Origin: Methanobacteriota archaeon | Lineage (GTDB): Archaea; Methanobacteriota; Methanobacteria; Methanobacteriales; Methanobacteriaceae | Length of the DNA: 14,227 bases | Reading direction: 5' to 3' | NCBI GenBank assembly: GCA_023434825.1 | Contig: JAEYSH010000177.1 | Span: 1-14,227, forward strand | Shown: in pieces, positions 7,906 through 14,227 of the stretch | Numbering within the stretch: position 1 is the stretch's first letter | Layout: each line of letters begins with the position of its first letter | Program-made: the position numbers and the translations under genes | Notes under the pieces: generated by a model | Seen by the model: only the letters and a program-made list of their open reading frames with translations | Database searches by the model: none | Told to the model about the DNA's origin: nothing

Positions 7906-10900
7906 TTATTTAGCTTTGCTGTCTGAGCTTTTAACTTTTTTCAAATTTTCTCTTAGATTGCGTTTAATATCCTCATAATACTGTAATTCTCCACCACACT
8001 GACATGAAATGAAATCATCCAAATATTCACCTTTCTTGATATTATAATAACTATTACATTGTTTACAGACCAAGAATTCTCCTTCTACTTCATTTTCTGA
8101 TTTAAGATCATTAATTTTCCTTCTTTTATTAAGTAAAGCCAGTATAATTGCACCTGCTGCAAGAGGAACTACTCCTATATTAAATGAAGAATCAGAGGGA
8201 TTCATTGATTTAGCATAAGTTTGAAGTGAATCATAAAGCATAGGGTAGTTTGATAGATAAGGAATGTTCAATGGTTGGATATCCTTATCAGTTAAAAAGT
8301 CTTTTAGTAAAACTCCATCTTCTGTAACCATTTGTACAGATCCCATAGGATAATAAGTTCCCTCATCGCCTTTAATACCATCATTGTTAAAAGAATTAAT
8401 GGATAAATCAGATAAAGATTCCTCTTGAAGTGCCATAAGCTGTTGATAAGTTATTACGGAGATATTTTTGCTATGAATATGATCTAGAAGGTCATTGTAT
8501 GCAGTTGTTTCCATTTCAATTTTAGATTCAGGTGGATCTCCCGCTTTATTAATAATGTGGAACATTAAAGTCAGTGTCGCATTGTTTTTAGCTGCTTCAT
8601 TTATGAATTGTTTAGTTTCGTCTATATTTAGGAGTGTTGTATCAGTAGCACCTCCCAGTTGCTTTTCTACTTGCACAGGTTCTATGGTTTCAAAATGATA
8701 TCTATTGAAAGGAAACTTATAGACATCTAAATGATAGTTAGTATCTATTTGATGGGAATTGAACGTTCTATAAATGACTCTAAGTGAATCAGGATTATAA
8801 AGGAAGTTAGGTGAAGCATAGGTATCTGTGTTAAACCCAAGGATTCTAAGTATTTGGTACTGGTAAAATGTTTCTTGTAGGATTTTTTCATGTGATGCAT
8901 CGTCTATATGATCGTTTGCGTAACCGACTGAATGAGTTCCAATTTGGTAGTTATTAGGGAGTTCATAAGCATCTTGTACACTCATGTATTGATTATTTTC
9001 CTTTAAATGATCAGTAGCTTCATCATAGAGGCCATTTGGAATTAAATTATAAACTGCAGGGTATCCATAATCTTTTGTTTTCATCTCCTGTAATGTTTGA
9101 CTTTTCCATCCATCATCAAAACGCAAGATAATATGAGGTTTCTGTAGTTCACTTGTAGCTGTTGAATCAGTTATCCTGGATAATTTTACACCATCAACAT
9201 AACCATTTAATTTATCACCTTGTGAGGTCCCTTCGATTACTATTCGAGCAGAATTAACATTTGGTGAAGAAGGACTATAATTAGTCATTTTATAATCAAT
9301 ACCCTGTGCACTGTCGACATGAGCACAAAATTTCCTATTGATGAATGTTGCTTTGTTGTCTATTGTATTGAATTCTTCTATAAATACGTCAATTGAACTA
9401 TTTTTTGATTTTGTATCTGCCATGAACTGAAGTACGTAATTTTGAGTGCTGTCTATCTTTACAAGATGGGAAAATGCAGTTCCCTGACCATCGATTTTCA
9501 ATGAATATGCTGGTTCAGGCATGACTCCTTGACCATTTTTCTCCATTTTCCATGTTTCAGGCATTGTCCATCCATCTTTAATAGGATTTGGATTAACTAT
9601 CCCAGTTAAGCTTCCAAATCCAGCTAATATTTTTGTTCCAATTCCACCTTGACCATTGGCACCATAAACAAATTCCTCCATAAAACGCACTGTTTCACCT
9701 AGCAAAGGAATACCGCTGGTCAATTGTAAAGCGAAAATTAATTCTGGCCCAATAAGTACCATGGAAAGCGTGCTAGCAAAAAGAATTGCACTTGCAGAAA
9801 CAACCCAATTAGAAAATGCTTCTCTAGGATTATGTTTTTCGTGATTTTCATCCCAACTGGCCTTTAACCGAGGCAACTCCAAGAAAAGGACAATAATAAA
9901 GCTTGTGACCACTAAAGCTATTGTTACTGGATAAAGACCGGCTAATGGTACTGGTAACTCAACAAAGGTAGTGTTAAGCAGTTGTGGTGAAAAGAGTAAA
10001 GCTGCAATAGGCAATGCAATAAAATTAGCAATAAAAGCTATAACTGTTCTTTGACGGATAAGGGATGTAAATGCACGTATTAATATTATAAATCCAAGAG
10101 GAACACTCCAAAAAATGGTTCCTTTATCCTTTTTTGTATTCCATTTAAGTATTTTAAAGTCTAGATAATGTAGAAATGCTTGAAGTGTGAGATAGTTTTT
10201 TGCTTTTATTGTTTTTTTTTCTATATTTCCTGAATTTTTAGATTCTATTAGTATCTTTTTAACAATATCTTCATTTATCATTCTTGAGATATATTTTGAA
10301 GAAAAACTTAGGGGTAGGATGAAATGGCGAAGAAAAAAGCGATACAAGATGAGCATGGTAAAAATTTCTATGATCCCGGCGATTGGTTTAATAAACAGTC
10401 TTCCAACCCGATTTTCCATCATTAAAGATGTATATTTTCCAACATATGGTATATTTAATAGGATGAAAAGTGATGATGCAATGGTGTCGTTTTGTTGGAG
10501 AAGGACGTTGGACAATTTTGGGATAGAATTTTTGATAATCTCTTCATGTTCTTTATTTTTAAGTTCAGGATACAACTCAACTGTAATTTGCTTTAATGAT
10601 TTGCTGGCTTTTTTTTTACAACCTATTATTTGGATTATTTTCGATCCTAAGATTCCGAAAATAATCATACCTATGAGACCCACCCAATATTGGTAAAGGA
10701 ACTCTGATAAGCTGAAATATATTGTTTGGGAAAGATAATAAAGAATAGCTGGCAAGTAGGCAGAATCAAAAACTATTGGAATCCTTAAGTTAATGTAGTA
10801 TACATAAATTATAACAGTTATAATGGCTCCGGTAAATATGATTGATTTAATTTTGGAAGCATTTTTTATCTGAGGTAACAGATTTATGCCTGTTTGCACC

Positions 10901-12219
10901 TTTTTAAAGAGAAATTTAAAAGGTGTAATTAAGATGGATACTACTTTTTTTATTTTTCCTTCATTTGCATTAGGATCTTCTTTTCCTCCCCACTTTTTTG
11001 TTCGTAGATTGGCAAAAGCGATATAATTTAATTGATCAATTAAGAATATCCATGTAAAAAGGCTTAAAAATCCGAAGGCAAAGTTTTGTATTTTCTTTTC
11101 TTTCCATGCCCAGTACAATGGGAAAACTGGCATGCATGTTAACCAGAAAAGAACAGTCCATGGTGTGACTCCTCCCATTAATTGGGCAACAAGGGCGTAC
11201 ATTGCAGCAATACCCCATGAAAAAATTAGGATAAAAGAGATATAAAAGTTTAGGATCATAAATGGATGTCTTCTATTTATAAATCGTGTGGCTACGAAAA
11301 TGTTTTCGTAGATAGTTGATATTTTCCAGCGGTATTGTTGTTTAATGAAGTGCATTAGATTTTCTGGAACATTAGTTTTGGCTATTGCTTCATGATTATA
11401 AATGATTTCTTTGTCTAGATTTAGAATTAGGTTAGTTAGATTCCTGTCTTCGCTTACATTGCAAAACTTTTCGTTTCTAAATTCATGAAGAACCTTGTGC
11501 ACGTCTTCTTTTCTGAAGGCTGAAAAACAGCCAGGACAGCAAAGCACCGTCCCAAAAAAGCTTTCACTAGCCTTAAATATGGTATAAGAGACCCAGTACA
11601 TGTAATGCTGTAAATGGGTGATGAATCCGTTGATATTGGCTATTTCTGTGTTTCCTGATACCGCACCAACTTTTTGATTTTTGAAGGGTTGGATTAGTTT
11701 ATGTATAGCTCCTTTTTTTATGTAACTGTCGGAATCAACTGTTACAAGTATTTCTGATTTTTTTGATGCTGCTTGAATTCCTCGGACTAGGGCTTCTCTT
11801 TTTCCCATGTTTTTTCCAAGATCTAGTACATGTATTTGGAATCCTATTTCTTTTAGTATCTTATCCCTAGTTTTATACATTAATTTTAGAGTGCGGCTTT
11901 GGCCATCTTCATCTAAATCGTTTGATCCATCGTTAACGGTTATTAGTTCTAACTTGTTTAGGGGGTAGCCGCTGTTTATACAGCTTTTTAATGTTTCTAC
12001 TATTGTTTTTTCTTCATTATAGGCAGGTACTATGATGGTGAGGTTTGGGTAGTAATTTTTGTCCTCTTTTGGGGTTTTGTAGAAGTAGTTTGAGATAAAT
12101 ATTTGTGAAATTGATAAGATCCCTATTAGGAGAGAATAGAATATCACCACATTAAATCCTAATGTCACTATTAGTACTATGTTTCCTATTAATGTTAATA
12201 ATGCTATAATTTGTAACAT
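7906..12219 (-). CDS. Giant membrane fusion: GT2 glycosyltransferase, multi-TM core, extracytoplasmic deacetylase-like domain, cytoplasmic Cys4 tail
   Basis: 1437 residues from ATG 12219. Seen: TM pair about 3-45; GT2 domain about 58-300 with VPAYNEE, VNDGS (D97), DSDS (D162, D164), SED (256-258) and QQYRW (294-298), all processive GT2 hallmarks; hydrophobic segments about 322-346, 353-371, 378-402, 458-475, 510-532, 610-636, 703-745, 757-781 and 804-832; a galactose-binding/CBM-like beta domain about 883-1016; a NodB-type deacetylase domain about 1028-1262 with LRFDDGW (D1035, D1036), THSVGY (H1096), ASPNF (1135-1139) and MFHI (H1221); a last TM about 1347-1364 followed by KRRK; and a cytoplasmic tail with CKQC (1385, 1388) and CQCGG (1406, 1408), a zinc-ribbon-like Cys4. 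It probably makes a polysaccharide inside and acts on it outside. Odd points: Tyr1100 replaces the expected second metal His; ATG 12219 has no Shine-Dalgarno; the frame is open for 57 codons upstream, with GGAGGGG (12348-12342) pointing at in-frame ATT 12336; and the frame reopens for 71 codons after the TAA stop. Confidence 0.9.
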   Translation of the reverse strand: MLQIIALLTLIGNIVLIVTLGFNVVIFYSLLIGILSISQIFISNYFYKTPKEDKNYYPNLTIIVPAYNEEKTIVETLKSCINSGYPLNKLELITVNDGSNDLDEDGQSRTLKLMYKTRDKILKEIGFQIHVLDLGKNMGKREALVRGIQAASKKSEILVTVDSDSYIKKGAIHKLIQPFKNQKVGAVSGNTEIANINGFITHLQHYMYWVSYTIFKASESFFGTVLCCPGCFSAFRKEDVHKVLHEFRNEKFCNVSEDRNLTNLILNLDKEIIYNHEAIAKTNVPENLMHFIKQQYRWKISTIYENIFVATRFINRRHPFMILNFYISFILIFSWGIAAMYALVAQLMGGVTPWTVLFWLTCMPVFPLYWAWKEKKIQNFAFGFLSLFTWIFLIDQLNYIAFANLRTKKWGGKEDPNANEGKIKKVVSILITPFKFLFKKVQTGINLLPQIKNASKIKSIIFTGAIITVIIYVYYINLRIPIVFDSAYLPAILYYLSQTIYFSLSEFLYQYWVGLIGMIIFGILGSKIIQIIGCKKKASKSLKQITVELYPELKNKEHEEIIKNSIPKLSNVLLQQNDTIASSLFILLNIPYVGKYTSLMMENRVGRLFIKPIAGIIEIFTMLILYRFFLRHFILPLSFSSKYISRMINEDIVKKILIESKNSGNIEKKTIKAKNYLTLQAFLHYLDFKILKWNTKKDKGTIFWSVPLGFIILIRAFTSLIRQRTVIAFIANFIALPIAALLFSPQLLNTTFVELPVPLAGLYPVTIALVVTSFIIVLFLELPRLKASWDENHEKHNPREAFSNWVVSASAILFASTLSMVLIGPELIFALQLTSGIPLLGETVRFMEEFVYGANGQGGIGTKILAGFGSLTGIVNPNPIKDGWTMPETWKMEKNGQGVMPEPAYSLKIDGQGTAFSHLVKIDSTQNYVLQFMADTKSKNSSIDVFIEEFNTIDNKATFINRKFCAHVDSAQGIDYKMTNYSPSSPNVNSARIVIEGTSQGDKLNGYVDGVKLSRITDSTATSELQKPHIILRFDDGWKSQTLQEMKTKDYGYPAVYNLIPNGLYDEATDHLKENNQYMSVQDAYELPNNYQIGTHSVGYANDHIDDASHEKILQETFYQYQILRILGFNTDTYASPNFLYNPDSLRVIYRTFNSHQIDTNYHLDVYKFPFNRYHFETIEPVQVEKQLGGATDTTLLNIDETKQFINEAAKNNATLTLMFHIINKAGDPPESKIEMETTAYNDLLDHIHSKNISVITYQQLMALQEESLSDLSINSFNNDGIKGDEGTYYPMGSVQMVTEDGVLLKDFLTDKDIQPLNIPYLSNYPMLYDSLQTYAKSMNPSDSSFNIGVVPLAAGAIILALLNKRRKINDLKSENEVEGEFLVCKQCNSYYNIKKGEYLDDFISCQCGGELQYYEDIKRNLRENLKKVKSSDSKAK

Positions 12220-12390
12220 TCGGGGTGTGAGTTTGTTTAAAATTGATGATTTTTCATTATAATAATTATTAGTATAGTAATACTTTTTAAAATAAGGGTC
12301 TTTATTTTCATCTATATTTTTATGACTTTTTTGAATATTTGCCCCTCCATTGAATTCGGGCTTAAAATTTTTAATATTAAACCTTTTATC
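12220..12390 (-). other. Open in-frame 5' extension of the giant gene, likely its true N-terminus
   Basis: Between TAG 12393-12391 and ATG 12219 there are 57 open codons in the same frame. The encoded peptide is hydrophilic and Tyr/Asn/Lys-rich (for example DPYFKKYYYTNNYY and SSILNKLTPR), a plausible cytoplasmic lead-in to the first TM. It contains no ATG, GTG or TTG. The best ribosome site, GGAGGGG (12348-12342), is 5 nt before in-frame ATT 12336-12334. A second route is ATG 12350, out of frame, which would join this frame if one base were gained in the six-A run at 12332-12327. Confidence 0.5.
12342..12348 (-). promoter_or_regulatory. Shine-Dalgarno candidate upstream of the first ATG of the giant gene
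   Basis: GGAGGGG is the only good anti-16S match in the 170 bp before ATG 12219, whose own upstream sequence (CTCACACCCCGA) has none. The site is about 125 bp from that ATG but 5 nt from in-frame ATT 12336. This favours initiation near 12336 over 12219. Confidence 0.45.
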
Positions 12391-12393
12391 CTA

Positions 12394-12459
12394 TTTAGCG
12401 ATTATAGCGCTTTTTTAAGTCGATAGTTAATTTAATGAATACGGGTATTTATCGCTAAA
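12394..12459. promoter_or_regulatory. Spaced inverted repeat upstream of the giant gene
   Basis: TTTAGCGAT at 12394-12402 and its exact complement ATCGCTAAA at 12451-12459, 48 bp apart. They are slightly richer in G+C than the surrounding DNA and lie just before the open frame of the giant gene. The right arm also lies in a TATA-like stretch on the minus strand (GCGATAAATAC). Candidate operator pair or promoter region. Confidence 0.3.
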
Positions 12460-13181
12460 AAATTTGAATAATTATTTATTCAGGTACAGAATGATTATTG
12501 AATGATTAATAGGCGTTATTGGTTAATTTCACTGTTTTTAAGTTATGAATAAAAATACTCTTATTTTTTTAAGGATTTGTTCTCATTTTAATAATATATT
12601 ATATTAATAAGTTATTACCTATATAAATAAATTTTTATAATTTTGTAATACGTTTATAAATTAATATTTGATTAATTCATGCATAAAAAGCATTAAATCC
12701 AATAAGTTAAAAAATAAATGGAATATAATAAAAAAATAGCCAGAAAAAGTGATTATAACTAAATAACGAAAAAAAAAACTAGCAATTATTAGGTAAATAT
12801 AAAAAAAAACGTAATTTGAAATCATTTAAAATTATTAATTATCTTAAATAATTATAAAAGATCATTAGATATATTTAAATTTTTAAAATTATTAATGTTT
12901 TTATAAATTTCTTTAATCAAATACAATTTTGACATTAAATTAGACATTAATGAATAACCTCTCTTCATCTTTTATGAAATCATCAATAACTGTCATAAAA
13001 TTTTTAATATAGATTGAAACAAGGATTCAACAGGTTATAATCTCATAATGAAACTATAAAGTCATAATCATTGATTATGGCTTAAAAATGTTTTTAATAA
13101 AACTTTTAGAAACAAATGGAGAATCACATGGTAAATCTATAAAAATTCTTAATTAATGTTTAAAGTACTACTTTATGTCTC
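12460..13181. other. AT-rich intergenic region with no gene seen
   Basis: I see no coding frame or RNA gene on either strand apart from the palindrome at 13060-13082. It separates the YdjM-like unit from the giant GT2 gene, so the latter probably has its own promoter here. Confidence 0.6.
13060..13082. repeat. 23-bp near-perfect palindrome in an intergenic region
   Basis: Arms of 11 bp (13060-13070, AGTCATAATCA, and 13072-13082, TGATTATGGCT) around one central base, with a single T/G mismatch. It is about 140 bp past the hydrolase stop and about 700 bp before the giant gene. It could be a dimeric regulator site or part of a processed 3' end. Confidence 0.5.
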
Positions 13182-13187
13182 AAAAAA
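13182..13187 (-). terminator. Oligo-T terminator behind the YdjM-like gene
   Basis: GCC followed by six T on the minus strand (13187-13182), about 38 nt after the stop of the hydrolase gene, with another five-T tract at 13205-13201. Oligo-T runs without a strong hairpin are typical archaeal terminators. Confidence 0.45.
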
Positions 13188-13224
13188 GGCATTGATCTCT
13201 ATTTTTGTCAGAACAATATTTAAT

Positions 13225-13710
13225 TCATAATCCTTTAAAATTTACTTTATTATTTTTCCGCAATGAAATTAAATAAACAATAAAAGCCAGAATTATGGCT
13301 ATTATTGTAATAATATAATCATCAGATGGTATAATTCCATATTCAATTTTTTCCCAGCTAATTGGGAAAAATAATGACATTCCACCATTTAGATTTACAA
13401 GTAATGCATCCATTAAATAATGTGTAAAAACTCCTAAAAGTAAAAAATAGAAAATTATTTTTCTATCTTTAAAAAATAAGGCAATTATTGCAGAAATAAT
13501 TATTGATCCAACAGGTAAATGGACCGGGGAAATGAAATCCCATGTATAAATCCCTAAATATTGCATGAGAATACTTATTTTAAATAAATCAGGGATTAAT
13601 GATCCAATCATGGCTATTACTGTATTGGGAGTATCAAACTGTTTGTATTTAAATCTTAAAACAGTGCATATTGTCCATGCAACTAAAACATGAGCAACCC
13701 AATCAGGCAA
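13225..13710 (-). CDS. YdjM/DUF457-family membrane metal-dependent hydrolase
   Basis: 161 residues with about four TM segments (about 30-50, 64-80, 85-105, 131-149). Seen: N-terminal DWVAHVLVAW (H7), SLIPDL (D41), SPVHLPVG (H64), GVFTHYLMDALL (H97, D101) and LFFPISW (113-119). These spaced His/Asp motifs in TM segments and the FFP-x-SW motif mark the YdjM/DUF457 (PF04307) family of integral membrane metal-dependent hydrolases; in archaea the substrate is unknown. The start is TTG 13710, chosen because AGGAGG (13724-13719) lies 8 nt upstream. That site sits in the last codons of the preceding gene, whose TAA is 2 nt before this TTG, so translation is probably coupled. Full length for the family. 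Confidence 0.85.
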   Translation of the reverse strand: MPDWVAHVLVAWTICTVLRFKYKQFDTPNTVIAMIGSLIPDLFKISILMQYLGIYTWDFISPVHLPVGSIIISAIIALFFKDRKIIFYFLLLGVFTHYLMDALLVNLNGGMSLFFPISWEKIEYGIIPSDDYIITIIAIILAFIVYLISLRKNNKVNFKGL

Positions 13711-13712
13711 TA

Positions 13713-14189
13713 TTATTTCCTCCTGTAAAACTGCATTTTTCTAAAATCAAATTTCCAGTATCTCCAAAATAATAAAAGGAGGATTATCCCAATTAATGCT
13801 GATCTGTAAAGGAGAAAATCTTCTTTCCATTTTTTATTAATTACTATTTGTTGAGGATTATTAATGGTAAATGATGGTCCTAATACACCAATAAGTGAAA
13901 CAATATCTCCTTCTGTAGCATTATAGGAAGAATTAATTTTATAAATTGTTTTTTTATTTTGAAAATTATTTAAAATATAGAATCCACTATCATATGTTCC
14001 TGCAAAATCTCCTGAAATAAAAACGATTTCACCTTGAGTATAATTAGTTAAAATAGATTTAGCGGATGGATATTTAGCATTAGACTCATAAATATTATTG
14101 TAATAAAAACATAACCCTATAAGAACAGAAAGAAGTAATAAAGCGATAATTATCCTATTTATTGGTGATTTGAGTAAATTCTGTTTCAT
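13713..14189 (-). CDS. Small two-TM membrane protein with extracytoplasmic OB-fold-like beta domain
   Basis: 158 residues. Seen: TM about 12-29; a beta-strand-rich extracytoplasmic segment about 50-117 (GEIVFISGDFAG, SGFYILNN, EGDIVSLIGVLGPSFTI) with the strand and GD/GxL pattern of an OB-fold-like or NfeD-like soluble domain; TM about 129-143; and a short basic tail (WRYWKFDFRK...RRK). I do not recognise a named family and assign no reaction. It precedes the YdjM-like hydrolase by 2 nt and carries that gene's Shine-Dalgarno in its final codons, so the two products probably work together at the membrane. ATG 14189 has only a weak upstream match (GAAGTGA). Confidence 0.75.
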   Translation of the reverse strand: MKQNLLKSPINRIIIALLLLSVLIGLCFYYNNIYESNAKYPSAKSILTNYTQGEIVFISGDFAGTYDSGFYILNNFQNKKTIYKINSSYNATEGDIVSLIGVLGPSFTINNPQQIVINKKWKEDFLLYRSALIGIILLLLFWRYWKFDFRKMQFYRRK

Positions 14190-14214
14190 TTATTCACTTC
14201 AAAGTCATTTAGGG

Positions 14215-14222
14215 TATTTAAA
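14215..14222 (-). promoter_or_regulatory. Candidate archaeal TATA box for the 14189-13225 unit
   Basis: TTTAAATA reads 14222-14215, matching the archaeal TATA consensus. Its centre is about 29 nt before ATG 14189, so transcription would start a few bases before the ATG and give a nearly leaderless mRNA, fitting the weak Shine-Dalgarno. The window ends 5 bases further on, so a BRE cannot be judged. Confidence 0.35.
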
Positions 14223-14227
14223 TTTTT

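Noticed and set aside
7906..7908. Stop codon of the giant gene decoded as pyrrolysine
   Set aside because: The codon is TAA, not TAG, and no pyl gene is in view.
12312..12350. Separate 12-codon leader peptide from ATG 12350
   Set aside because: No Shine-Dalgarno before it and no amino-acid run typical of attenuation; kept only as an alternative start by slippage into the main frame.
13008..13030. ATTGAAAC string resembling the end of archaeal CRISPR repeats
   Set aside because: Single occurrence with no second repeat or spacer nearby.

Overview
All recognisable genes in this AT-rich window read on the minus strand. The genes carry clear AGGAGG-type Shine-Dalgarno sites, and intergenic DNA is extremely A+T-rich with oligo-T tracts just past stop codons. 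The protein set is Asn-rich secreted parallel beta-helix proteins, a chitobiase-C-like domain, and a CxxC...CxC cytoplasmic tail of a kind I associate with Methanobacteriales. I infer a mesophilic methanogenic archaeon of the Methanobacterium type; no rRNA or marker gene is present to prove it.

Layout in the direction of transcription (right to left). (1) 14189-13225: a two-gene unit, a small two-TM protein with an extracytoplasmic beta domain followed 2 nt later by a YdjM/DUF457-type membrane metal-dependent hydrolase. (2) About 700 bp of AT-rich DNA with one striking 23-bp palindrome. (3) 12219-7906: a giant membrane protein joining a processive family 2 glycosyltransferase, a central multi-TM region, an outer carbohydrate-binding-like domain, a NodB-like polysaccharide deacetylase domain, a final TM and a cytoplasmic Cys4 tail. 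Open coding-like sequence continues in frame both upstream of its first ATG and downstream of its stop. (4) About 590 bp of AT-rich DNA. (5) 7096-4169: a secreted NodB deacetylase plus parallel beta-helix protein. (6) 4083-2671: a stand-alone processive GT2 polymerase of PgaC/cellulose-synthase type. (7) 2608 to beyond the left edge: a second deacetylase plus beta-helix protein, paralogous to (5), with a different domain insert.

Items 3 and 5-7 form a coherent exopolysaccharide locus: two membrane glycosyltransferases that could polymerise and extrude a beta-linked (amino)sugar polymer, and three extracytoplasmic NodB-type domains that could de-N-acetylate it or another wall polysaccharide. 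Two of these are fused to long Asn-rich beta-helices that could bind the glycan or the cell surface. This resembles bacterial poly-GlcNAc synthesis/deacetylation in logic but not in gene architecture; the actual polymer is unknown.

The most notable points are: two large genes whose best ribosome-binding sites point at in-frame ATT codons instead of ATG/GTG/TTG; a 71-codon in-frame open extension past the stop of the giant protein, ending next to the oligo-T terminator; loss of a canonical metal-ligand His in the deacetylase of the fusion protein; a near-identical beta-helix block in two otherwise more diverged paralogs; and a three-coil super-repeat in the helices.
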